This document shows positions 25,477 through 32,961 of a stretch of DNA of 38,498 nucleotides, piece after piece. The translations under genes were made by a program, and so were the position numbers. How positions within the stretch are numbered: position 1 is the first letter of the stretch; each line of letters starts with the position of its first letter. A model generated the notes under the pieces. The model saw nothing but the letters and a program-made list of their open reading frames with translations, searched no databases and was not told the origin of the DNA. Origin of the DNA: Occallatibacter sp. (GTDB lineage: Bacteria > Acidobacteriota > Terriglobia > Terriglobales > Acidobacteriaceae); NCBI GenBank assembly GCA_031296165.1, contig JARLGF010000066.1, positions 1-38,498 on the forward strand, given 5' to 3'.

Positions 25477-26142
25477 ATGAAGGTTCTTATTTTTGGCGCT
25501 ACTGGCATGGTGGGGCAAGGGGTTCTGCGGGAATGCCTGCGGGATCCTGAGGTAGAACTGGCGGTAACCTTGGGACGGAGCGCGACCAGCGCACACGATG
25601 CAAAACTGCGGGAGATTGTCCATGGGGATCTGACCAGCTATGCGGGAAGTGAGGACGAGCTGGCCGGGTTCGACGCGTGCTTTTTCTGTCTGGGCGTTTC
25701 GTCGAGCGGGATGAAGGAAGCGGATTACGAGAGGGTGACGTATGGCCTCACGCTGGCGGCGGCGGAGACGCTCAGCCGGGTCAATCCTGGGATGACGTTC
25801 ATTTATGTATCCGGCTCGGGGACGGATAGCTCTGAGACAGGGCGCATGATGTGGGCGCGGGTAAAGGGACGGACGGAGAATGCACTGCTGCGGCTGCCGC
25901 TCAAGGCGTACATGTTCCGGCCGGGGCTGATTGTGCCGCTGGACGGGATCAAGTCAAAGACGGCGGCGTATTGGTTCATCTACACGCTTTGCCGGCCGCT
26001 GCTGCCACTGCTGCACCGGGCGTTTCCTCGCCAGGTGGTGACGACGCGCGAACTTGGGCAGGCCATGCTGAACGTGGCAAAACGCGGCTACGAGAAGCGG
26101 ATTCTGGAGACGAGGGATTTGCGGACAGTGGTTCAAGACTGA
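25477..26142 (+). CDS. NAD(P)-binding epimerase-like protein (atypical SDR)
   Basis: A 221-aa protein with a Rossmann nucleotide fold: MKVLIFGATGMVGQGVLREC at the N terminus, VTLGRS after beta-2, FCLGVSSSGMKEADYERVTYGLTLAAAE, and FIYVSGSGTDSSETG. It resembles the atypical extended SDRs near the NAD-dependent epimerase/dehydratase family, often annotated as NAD(P)H-binding proteins of the YbjT type. The usual YxxxK is not evident, so catalysis is unproven. GAGGAG (25464-25469) sits 7 bases before the ATG at 25477. It converges on the acyltransferase gene with a 53-base gap. Confidence 0.8.
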   Translation: MKVLIFGATGMVGQGVLRECLRDPEVELAVTLGRSATSAHDAKLREIVHGDLTSYAGSEDELAGFDACFFCLGVSSSGMKEADYERVTYGLTLAAAETLSRVNPGMTFIYVSGSGTDSSETGRMMWARVKGRTENALLRLPLKAYMFRPGLIVPLDGIKSKTAAYWFIYTLCRPLLPLLHRAFPRQVVTTRELGQAMLNVAKRGYEKRILETRDLRTVVQD

Positions 26143-26195
26143 TCCGGGAGCAACATCGACGGCGCTGTGACCTGCGCTCGTGTTGCACACAGGAT

Positions 26196-27395
26196 TCAGC
26201 GGGCGCGGCTTTTGTGATGCTTTTCGATTGAATTGACTGAACCGAGCCGGTTTGGCCCATCTCCCCAGCGCTGGCGGAGCCAACGGTTCATTGGCTCGGA
26301 ATAGCCGCGCGCCACCAGTTCGCCCAGCACGCCGGCAAGCAGGATGGCGGCGATAAAGAGCACCGGAACGGCCGGCATGGGTTTGTGTGCAGCCACGAAC
26401 AGGCTGAACAGGGCCAGCACGACGAACACATGCGTCAGATAGACTTCGTAGCTTCTCTGACCCAGCCTGAGCAGCGGCTTGAGAACGCGCGGAGCCTGCC
26501 ACTCGGTTTGGGCAGCAACCGCGATAAGCAGACAAGCGCCCGCTGCAAGGATCGTCATATTCAGGCCGTTCCGGCCGAGCCCCCAGATATAGGCCTGGAT
26601 GGAAAACCCCAAGCTGAACACCAGCAGCGCCGTGCCGAGAATGCCGGCCACCCAGAGGCCCGTGCGCGAGAGCCGATGTTTTGCGGCATACAGAGCGGTG
26701 AGGCAGCCCATGGCGATGGCATCCATGCCTCCCAGGTAGGAGTATTCCCTCCAGACCGGGTTGGGATTGAAGGCGTGGGACCGGGCAAAGGGTCCGATCA
26801 CCACGAAAACCAGGAGCGGGATGAGCAGGAACCGGCCACGCCGGAAGAGACGGCAGGCAAGAGGAAAGAAGAAGTAGAACGTCTCTTCGACGGAGAGCGA
26901 CCACAGGATATCCCAGCTTGGCGGCAGGTAGTCTGTACGCGCTTCAAGCAGGTTGATGTGGAAGGTGAGCGCGGCGAACAGAGCGCCGCCCAGCCCTCCG
27001 GTTTTCTGGGAGACAACGAATCCCTGGATTTGCGCGAAGTGCAGGCCGCTGAGAATTGCCAGCAGCAGCATCAACAGCGGCGCGATCCGCGCGAACCGCA
27101 GTTGATAGAACGCGCGCACGCTTACGCCAGAGGGCGAGCCCCAGCGCCGCAGTGTTGTGGACGCGATAAGGAAGCCGGAAACCGCAAAGAAAATCTGTAC
27201 GCCGAACTGGCCGTTCCATACCAGCGAGGAGACAAGCTGTGCCGGCAGGCCTTGCGTGTAAGGAACTTTTGCCCCCAGCAGCCGCATGTTGACGTGATTC
27301 ATCAGCACAAAGAAGATGGCGAGGCCGCGCAGAAGATCGACGCCATCGAGCCGCTGCCACCTGTTTGCAGGTTGGATGAACTCTGCTGTGGGCAT
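26196..27395 (-). CDS. Acyltransferase family 3 (OafA/YrhL-like) membrane protein
   Basis: A 399-aa integral membrane acyltransferase that transfers acetyl or other acyl groups to exported sugars. It opens with LDGVDLLRGLAIFFVLMNHVN, equivalent to the family RxxD/AhxxVxxxH segment with the catalytic-type His. GVQIFFAVSGFLIASTTL and WDILWSLSVEETFYFFFPLACRLF are the family hallmarks. About ten hydrophobic spans follow, ending in GYSEPMNRWLRQRWG. A short hydrophilic tail with SIEKHHKSRAR is the C terminus. The acceptor is not indicated by the context. The start has no strong ribosome-binding site. It diverges from the rsb-like genes. Confidence 0.88.
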   Translation of the reverse strand: MPTAEFIQPANRWQRLDGVDLLRGLAIFFVLMNHVNMRLLGAKVPYTQGLPAQLVSSLVWNGQFGVQIFFAVSGFLIASTTLRRWGSPSGVSVRAFYQLRFARIAPLLMLLLAILSGLHFAQIQGFVVSQKTGGLGGALFAALTFHINLLEARTDYLPPSWDILWSLSVEETFYFFFPLACRLFRRGRFLLIPLLVFVVIGPFARSHAFNPNPVWREYSYLGGMDAIAMGCLTALYAAKHRLSRTGLWVAGILGTALLVFSLGFSIQAYIWGLGRNGLNMTILAAGACLLIAVAAQTEWQAPRVLKPLLRLGQRSYEVYLTHVFVVLALFSLFVAAHKPMPAVPVLFIAAILLAGVLGELVARGYSEPMNRWLRQRWGDGPNRLGSVNSIEKHHKSRAR

Positions 27396-27560
27396 ATCTC
27401 ATTGTGCACGATGCCCGGAGGGTTGCGGCTTGTGGTCGTTGGCTGCATCAGGATGTACCGGGGCAGAGTTGGCGCCGGCGATCCAGCAAGCCGGTAACTC
27501 TTTGCTGCAAGCTGCGTTGCGGTCATGTTAGAGTGAGAATCCACGGAGGGTGTTGGAGAG

Positions 27561-28748
27561 ATGGTGGCTGGCCTGCAGCTCCCGGGGAACGGCGAGACGA
27601 TCGACCTGCAGCAGCAGGTGGCGCGGTTGCAGGCGCTGCTTGAGGCTTCGCGGCAGGTGCATTCGACCATTCGCGAGGAAGATGTGCTGGAGCAGGTTTT
27701 GCGCATTGTGGTGCGCGAGCTGGAAATGGACGGGGCGGCGTTTCCTGGAACCGGGCTGGCGTATGGGAACGTGGCAATCGCCGATAGCCCAGGCGGGCCG
27801 GGTGAGCCCAGAGCTGCGCTGCCGAGTTATCCTCTGGATGACCGCGATGGACACCCCATGACGGAGCTGGTGGTGGCGCCTCCGGGCGGCCGCGAGCTGA
27901 CCATCTACGAAACCGATTTTCTGGAGGGGCTTGCGCTGCAGGCCGCCGTGGCTCTTGAAAATGCGCGGAACCACAAGCGGAATATCGAGTTTGCCCGTGT
28001 GCAGCAGGACCTGGACGCGGCGCGGCTGATTCAACGGTCGCTGCTTCCCCAGAAGCTGCCTTCGATTCCCGGCTACTCGGTTGGCTTCCGGTCGGCTACC
28101 TGTTACGAGGTGGGCGGCGATTACCTTGACATTGTGGAGCAGCCGGACGGCAGCGTGCTGATGGCGGTGGCAGACGTGGCCGGCAAAGGGCTGGCTTCCG
28201 CCATCATGGCCACCAGTTTCCGTTCCGCCTTCCGGGCAATGGCCGTGACCGGGATGCCGCTGGACGAACTGGCTACGCGAATGAACCAGCACCACTGGGC
28301 AGAGGGCGAAGAGGCGCGACGGCGGTATGTGACGGCGATCTTCCTCAGGCTGCACCCGGAGGCCGGCGAGTTGGAAGTGGTGAATGCGGGACACAATCCA
28401 GGATTCCTGATTGCGCCGGGAGAAGCGCCGCACCAGTTTGACGCCGCCGGCACTCCGCTGGGCCTGCTGCCGGGAATGAGCTACCAGAGCGAACGGCACC
28501 GGTTTACGCCGGGAACGCGCCTGCTGTTTTATACCGATGGGCTGACGGAGGTCTTCAAGGGGGACGAGGAATTTGGGCCAGAAAGACTGCTGGAAGAATT
28601 TTCCGGGTGTCCGTCCGTAAAGGCCGATGGTATTCTCGATGCATTGTGGGCGGCGATCGAGGCATTCTCTGAAGGCGGCCCGCAGGGAGACGACATGACC
28701 GCACTGGCGCTGTGCCGCGGTTCAAGCTCGACGGAGATGCCGGTATGA
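27561..28748 (+). CDS. RsbU-like PP2C/SpoIIE serine phosphatase with N-terminal GAF-like region
   Basis: A 395-aa regulator. The first ~140 residues have a coiled-coil start (LQQQVARLQALLEASRQVHSTIREEDVLEQVLRIVVREL) and a GAF-like fold. The SpoIIE phosphatase domain starts with the helix ARVQQDLDAARLIQRSLLPQKLPSIPGYSVGF. Metal-binding Asp residues appear in EVGGDYLDI (Asp187), VADVAGKG (Asp205), and the last pair Asp377-Asp378 in GPQGDDMTALAL. Such proteins dephosphorylate an RsbV/STAS antagonist. Its stop overlaps the RsbW-like gene by ATGA, and a STAS gene follows, forming a partner-switching set. ATG choice is supported by GGAGGGTGTTGGAGAG just upstream. Confidence 0.88.
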   Translation: MVAGLQLPGNGETIDLQQQVARLQALLEASRQVHSTIREEDVLEQVLRIVVRELEMDGAAFPGTGLAYGNVAIADSPGGPGEPRAALPSYPLDDRDGHPMTELVVAPPGGRELTIYETDFLEGLALQAAVALENARNHKRNIEFARVQQDLDAARLIQRSLLPQKLPSIPGYSVGFRSATCYEVGGDYLDIVEQPDGSVLMAVADVAGKGLASAIMATSFRSAFRAMAVTGMPLDELATRMNQHHWAEGEEARRRYVTAIFLRLHPEAGELEVVNAGHNPGFLIAPGEAPHQFDAAGTPLGLLPGMSYQSERHRFTPGTRLLFYTDGLTEVFKGDEEFGPERLLEEFSGCPSVKADGILDALWAAIEAFSEGGPQGDDMTALALCRGSSSTEMPV

Positions 28749-29191
28749 GCGAGTTGAAAACCGCAACCGTGGAAGTCCGGCTGCCCTCGCGGATGGGCTT
28801 TGAGAAAGTGGCCATGAGCACGGCCTCAGCGGTGGCCAAGCTGATGGGCTTCCGCGAAGACCGCATTGAAGACCTGAAGACGGCGGTGGCCGAGGCGTGC
28901 ATCAACGCCATTGAGCACGGCAACCGGCTCAACGAAAAACTGTCAGTGGGCGTAGTTCTGTCGGCCGGCGCGGACTCGCTGGAAGTGAAGGTGATCGACG
29001 ACGGCAAGGGCATGAAGACTCAGCCGGCCAAGCCGGACATCGACCGCAAGATGCACGGCGAGGAAGACGCGCGCGGCATGGGCATGTTTCTTATCCAGGC
29101 GCTGGTGGACGAGGCCGAATGGGTGGCCGGGTCGGACGGCAAAAGCAGTTATGTACGGCTGGTGATCCGGCTGGATAAAGATGCAGCATAA
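28745..29191 (+). CDS. RsbW-like anti-sigma factor / serine kinase
   Basis: A 148-aa GHKL-type ATPase. Seen: N-box EACINAIEHG (Glu50, Asn54), G1 box VKVIDDGKGM, and the lid/G2 region DARGMGMFLIQALVDEAEW. In the Rsb scheme it binds a sigma factor and phosphorylates the STAS antagonist. Length fits the family. The ATG at 28745 overlaps the phosphatase stop, so it is translated from the same message. The next gene, 41 bases on, is the STAS antagonist. No sigma factor gene is beside it, so the target may be elsewhere. Confidence 0.9.
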   Translation: MSELKTATVEVRLPSRMGFEKVAMSTASAVAKLMGFREDRIEDLKTAVAEACINAIEHGNRLNEKLSVGVVLSAGADSLEVKVIDDGKGMKTQPAKPDIDRKMHGEEDARGMGMFLIQALVDEAEWVAGSDGKSSYVRLVIRLDKDAA

Positions 29192-29232
29192 CCGAGAAAA
29201 GATTAACCAAGAGAATACGGAGATTATCGATC

Positions 29233-29592
29233 GTGCAGAGCGAAACCAAGTCGCGCGTTGACCAGCTCACTTCCCCGGCCGGACATCCGGTGACTGTCCT
29301 CCGCTTCGAGGGGGATATTGCCAGCACATCAAAGGATGCGGTTCTGGGGGTTTACCAGGCACTGCCCAAGAGCGACGTCAAACTGATCCTGCTGGATTTC
29401 ACCAAGGTGGACTACATCAACTCCAGCGGCATTGCCCTGGTGATTCAACTGCTCATTGAGGCCGCGGCCGCCGGCCAGAAGGTCTACGCCTTTGGGCTTT
29501 CCGCGCACTTTACCAAGGTCTTCACCATGGTGGGCATCACCAAGTATGCCGGGCTGTTCGCCAGCCAGACTGAGGCGCTGGCCGCTCTGTAA
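29233..29592 (+). CDS. RsbV-like STAS anti-sigma factor antagonist
   Basis: A 119-aa STAS-domain protein. The core LILLDFTKVDYINSSGIALVIQLLIEAAAAGQKVYAFGLSAHFTKVFTMVGITKYAGLF is typical of SpoIIAA/RsbV proteins, with a phosphoacceptor Ser at NSSG (Ser64 or Ser65). A weak ribosome-binding GGAG (29219-29222) precedes a GTG start at 29233. It would be phosphorylated by the RsbW-like kinase and restored by the RsbU-like phosphatase. It ends the set; the next gene is an unrelated M24 peptidase, 30 bases on. Confidence 0.88.
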   Translation: MQSETKSRVDQLTSPAGHPVTVLRFEGDIASTSKDAVLGVYQALPKSDVKLILLDFTKVDYINSSGIALVIQLLIEAAAAGQKVYAFGLSAHFTKVFTMVGITKYAGLFASQTEALAAL

Positions 29593-29622
29593 GCGATTGC
29601 GCACTGCGCGTAAAATGCCGGT

Positions 29623-30816
29623 ATGAACCCCGAAGCAAATATCGGCGCCATACAGGCCGCGCTTGTTGAGGCCGGCTTTGACGGCTGGCTGTTTTACGAT
29701 CACCATCACCGCGATCCCATTGCCGCGCACATTCTGGCGCTGGACGAGAAGGCGCACATCACGCGGCGCTGGTATTACTATGTGCCCGCCGCCGGCACGC
29801 CGCGCAAGCTGGTGCACCGCATTGAGCAGAGCCGCCTGGATTCACTGCCCGGCTCCAAGGCCCACTACTCAAGCTGGCAGGAGCTGGCCGCGGGCCTTGA
29901 AACCATGCTCTCCGGCGCGCACCGCGTGGCCATGCAATACTCCCCCAACAACGCCATCATGTACGTCTCCATGGTCGATGCCGGGACGGTCGAGTTCCTG
30001 CGTGGCCTGGGCAAGGAGATCGTGAGTTCCGCCGATCTGGTCAGCCGCTTTGAAGCGGTGTTGAATGAAGAGCAGGTGGCCAGCCACGGCGTGGCGCAGC
30101 GAGCTATCGACGGCATTGTGGCCGAGGGCTGGCGGGAGATGGGGCGGCGCCTGCGCCCGGCTTCCGGCGGCACGGGAACGCTTACGGAGTTCGACATGGT
30201 TGCCTGGCTTGGCGAGGCCATGCGCCGCGAGGGCCTGATCTGGGACAACGGCCCCAACGTGAGCGCCAACGCCAACTGTTCCGACTCACACTATGAGGCC
30301 ACGGCAGAGCGCTCCTCGCCCATCCGCGAGGGCGATTTTATTCTCATCGACATCTGGGGCAGGCTTGAGAAGCCGGGCAGCGTTTACTACGACATCACCT
30401 GGACCGGCGTCGTGGGGCGCGAGCCGTCGGAGCGTGAGCAACTGGTTTTTGAAACCGTGCGCAACGCGCGCGATGCGGCCATCGGCTTTGTTGAGCAGGC
30501 ATTTGAGCAGGGGCGCTCCATCTGCGGCTACGAGGCCGACGACGCGGCCCGCGCCGTCATCCAGGCGGCAGGCTTCGGCGAGTTCTTTACCCATCGCACC
30601 GGCCACAACATCACCCAGGAGATTCACGGCTCCGGCGCCAATCTCGACAACCTGGAGACCCACGACATTCGCCGCATCCTGCCGCATACCTGCTTCTCCG
30701 TCGAGCCCGGCATCTATCTGCCCGAGTTCGGCGTGCGCAGCGAGATCGACATGATGACTGCTCCCGGCAAGGCCTGGGTCACAGGCAAAATCCAGCGCGA
30801 ACTGGTGCGGATTTAA
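29623..30816 (+). CDS. M24 family metallopeptidase (Xaa-Pro aminopeptidase-like)
   Basis: A 397-aa pita-bread-fold enzyme. The N-terminal creatinase-like domain (to about 150) precedes the catalytic domain. The five di-metal ligands are all seen: Asp243 in LIDIWG, Asp257 in YYDITWTG, His328 in HRTGHNI, Glu361 in FSVEPGIYL and Glu374 in VRSEIDMM. The combination fits aminopeptidase P, cleaving an N-terminal residue before proline. No signal peptide is present, so it is cytoplasmic. A TAAAAT box (29611-29616) just six bases before the ATG suggests a leaderless transcript. It converges on the channel gene. Confidence 0.88.
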   Translation: MNPEANIGAIQAALVEAGFDGWLFYDHHHRDPIAAHILALDEKAHITRRWYYYVPAAGTPRKLVHRIEQSRLDSLPGSKAHYSSWQELAAGLETMLSGAHRVAMQYSPNNAIMYVSMVDAGTVEFLRGLGKEIVSSADLVSRFEAVLNEEQVASHGVAQRAIDGIVAEGWREMGRRLRPASGGTGTLTEFDMVAWLGEAMRREGLIWDNGPNVSANANCSDSHYEATAERSSPIREGDFILIDIWGRLEKPGSVYYDITWTGVVGREPSEREQLVFETVRNARDAAIGFVEQAFEQGRSICGYEADDAARAVIQAAGFGEFFTHRTGHNITQEIHGSGANLDNLETHDIRRILPHTCFSVEPGIYLPEFGVRSEIDMMTAPGKAWVTGKIQRELVRI

Positions 30817-30938
30817 CGCAGTATAAAAGGGAATCCGCAAGGCTCAGTGCGATTGCACGGCCGCGCGGCCCGCAAATGATACTGACTCCGCAGGGAGCAG
30901 GACGACGCCGTGCGCACCTTTACACTTTGCAGCGTGGC

Positions 30939-32126
30939 TCAGAATTCGTGATGATCGTCCACCAGAGTGGAGATGGTAGCCTGCGAACCGCCGGCAGCTT
31001 TCTGCTTCTCTGAGAGCGAGTCGGCCGCCTCGGCCTGGACGCGCAATCTGGCCACGGCCAGCCAGTTGTCCTTGTGCGGCTGGTCGGCGATCCAGGGCGG
31101 CAACGGCATGCGCAGGTAGTCGGCCAGCGCCTCGGCGTAGCCCTCATAGAGCGCGCGCATGTCCCGAAGCCTCTGGAAGGAGTGACCGTCGCGGCAGACC
31201 TTGACGCCGCTCTTGCACAGCAGGGCGTAAAGCTGCTCATAGCGCTCAGGAGGCAGCCGGTCGGGGGCTTTGTGCATAGGCTCCAAAGAAAATATCTGGG
31301 ATAGATCCACCATTGCATGGCGCGCCATGGCAAAGGTGAGCTGGGCCTGGCGCGCTTCATGCCCCTGCACTCCGGCGATCAGCAGCGCCGAAGTATCCAG
31401 AACAGCGGTCAGGGCGCTGATCCAGCTCTGGTTGTTGTGCTGGGAGCGGAAATAGCAGAGCAGCGGGTAGGAGATGTGGCTCTCCAGCAGTTCCGCGGAC
31501 AATCGTTCCCACTCCTCGAGCAGCAGCGTAAGAGCGTGTTCCGCGCCCTCATAGGAATGCCGGCTCATCAGTTCCGCTGCTGTCGGCGGCGATCCGGCGC
31601 GCGCGTCCAGCAAGGAGATGCTGACCTCGCGGCGCGAAAATGCGCCGTAGAGTACAGGGAAGTATCCCATGACCACTGCCAGAAAGCCGAGGCCCGTTCC
31701 CGCCTCCAGAATGATGAGTTCGCGCGCCCAGGCGCTGTGCGGCGTCACGTCGCCCAGGCCCAGCGTGAAGATGGTGGTTCCGCTCACGTACAAGTCGGAT
31801 CGAAGGCCCGGCGTCTGCGTGCTGTCATTGAAGGGACTGCCCAATGCATAGAAGATGAGCGCAAAGCCGACCACCATGGCGCCGGCCCAAACCACCAGCA
31901 GGAAAATCAGGGACAGCGGCCCGTAGTAGCTGAAGGCGGACTCTCGCCTGCGTGGATCGCGAAGCCGCTTTGCAAAAAATACCCAGGGTCTCCAGGTGGC
32001 TGCGTAGAAGATGCCCGTTAGCCGGAAACGGCCTGAAGCGCGGCGCGGCAGAATGATGGTCTGGAAGGCATCGAGCAGCACGGCAAAAAGGCAGATAACA
32101 CCGGCAGCCAGGGTCACAATCCGCAT
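30939..32126 (-). CDS. Potassium-channel-like membrane protein with long cytoplasmic C-terminal domain
   Basis: A 395-aa protein. TM1 is near 5-27 and a further span near 71-97. The pore loop carries the selectivity-filter-like TLGLGDVTP (121-129), followed by a last helix near 138-155. The filter (TxGxGD) is that of two-pore/K+-type channels with G-x-G-D. The remaining 230 residues are soluble, mostly helical, with many His and Glu, and not recognised. Start at 32126 (MRIVTL) is supported by GAGGGAGA upstream on the minus strand, while the longer frame from 32153 is not. Ion specificity is inferred from the filter only. Confidence 0.82.
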   Translation of the reverse strand: MRIVTLAAGVICLFAVLLDAFQTIILPRRASGRFRLTGIFYAATWRPWVFFAKRLRDPRRRESAFSYYGPLSLIFLLVVWAGAMVVGFALIFYALGSPFNDSTQTPGLRSDLYVSGTTIFTLGLGDVTPHSAWARELIILEAGTGLGFLAVVMGYFPVLYGAFSRREVSISLLDARAGSPPTAAELMSRHSYEGAEHALTLLLEEWERLSAELLESHISYPLLCYFRSQHNNQSWISALTAVLDTSALLIAGVQGHEARQAQLTFAMARHAMVDLSQIFSLEPMHKAPDRLPPERYEQLYALLCKSGVKVCRDGHSFQRLRDMRALYEGYAEALADYLRMPLPPWIADQPHKDNWLAVARLRVQAEAADSLSEKQKAAGGSQATISTLVDDHHEF

Positions 32127-32284
32127 CGATTCTCCCTCTCGCGGCGCGAGCAAAGCAGTCGTTGCTCCGCCAATTCACTGTATTCTAGGCCAAGACGGGC
32201 CGGGCGCCCCTGACCAGCGCCTTCTTTTTTGGCGCAAAGGCGGGAAACCACCAACCGCCGAGTACCTCGATCTCGCAGTTCTGG

Positions 32285-32319
32285 TCCCTGATCCCTGGTC
32301 CCTTAGTCCCTCAGTCCCT
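32285..32319. repeat. Tandem TCCCT heptad/octad array
   Basis: TCCCT occurs five times at 32285, 32292, 32299, 32307 and 32315, with spacing 7, 7, 8, 8. The filler bases vary (GA, GG, TTAG, CAG). It lies in the divergent spacer between the channel gene and the DUF6677-like gene. The 3388-3426 hairpin has related TCCCT content. Function is unknown; similar AGGGACT-type repeats are recalled from acidobacterial intergenic DNA, but not verified here. Confidence 0.7.
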
Positions 32320-32346
32320 GCTCTCATGCGTTATAGTCAAAAAGGA

Positions 32347-32754
32347 ATGGCAACCGCTTCTAACAAGAACGCCGCGGAACAGGACATCCTGCAAAGGTTT
32401 GTCTATCTTCCTCTGATTGCAGGCTGGCTGGTGCCGGGCGCGGGGCATTTTCTGCTGCGCAAATGGGGCCGCGGAGCGCTGCTGGCGGCGTCGATCCTGG
32501 GAATGTTCACGTTGGGATTGCTGATGCGGGGCAAGCTCTACGGCGGGGCACAGGACATTCTGGACATGCTGGGACTGGCCGGCGACCTGGGCAATGGACT
32601 GCTGTACCTGGTCAGCCGGGCTTTGGGCCTGGGTACGGATCAGGTGCAGGTGACGACCGCCGACTACGGAACGCGCTTTATTGTGGTGGCCGGCTTGTTG
32701 AACGTGATTGCCGCCGTGGACGCGCACAATCTTCGCACCGGGAGGAAATCCTAG
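32347..32754 (+). CDS. Probable DUF6677 small membrane protein
   Basis: A 135-aa protein with three or four hydrophobic segments: FVYLPLIAGWLVPGAGHFLL, GALLAASILGMFTLGLLM, and a last FIVVAGLLNVIAAVDAHN. It resembles DUF6677-type acidobacterial proteins, recognised from memory only. An internal stretch LVPGAGHFLLRKWGRGALL is the most distinctive. A TATAGT box (32332-32337) lies nine bases before the ATG, with AAAAGGA between, so a short or leaderless transcript is possible. Its stop overlaps the start of the next small gene by one base, pointing to coupled expression. Confidence 0.7.
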   Translation: MATASNKNAAEQDILQRFVYLPLIAGWLVPGAGHFLLRKWGRGALLAASILGMFTLGLLMRGKLYGGAQDILDMLGLAGDLGNGLLYLVSRALGLGTDQVQVTTADYGTRFIVVAGLLNVIAAVDAHNLRTGRKS

Positions 32755-32933
32755 TGTTGCGGCCCTCTCATTTTGCGGCGGTTGTGCTGTTCGCCTTGTT
32801 CGCCTCCGTCGTCTTCGGCATCACGCAGCGGGAGACGCCGCGGCGGATGGTTCGCTACGGCATTTACTGCTTTGTGCTGTTTGTGGCGTCGGCGGTGGTG
32901 CTGAGCTGGGTGATGTTCCTGATCGCCCGATAA
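32754..32933 (+). CDS. 59-aa small membrane protein
   Basis: A short protein starting at GTG 32754, one base into the stop of the upstream gene, after a strong GGGAGG (32740-32745). Two hydrophobic helices (FAAVVLFALFASVVFGI and YCFVLFVASAVVLSWVMFLIA) are separated by a basic loop TQRETPRRMVRYGI. No family was recognised. Its coupling to the upstream membrane protein suggests that they act together. Confidence 0.75.
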   Translation: MLRPSHFAAVVLFALFASVVFGITQRETPRRMVRYGIYCFVLFVASAVVLSWVMFLIAR

Positions 32934-32961
32934 TTATTTTCTTCCGCAATCTTCCAGATTC

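Noticed and set aside
30859-30870. GGCCGCGCGGCC palindrome between the M24 peptidase and channel genes
   Set aside because: Only four base pairs are possible with a loop, there is no T tract, and such strings are frequent in G+C-rich DNA. Too weak to call a terminator.
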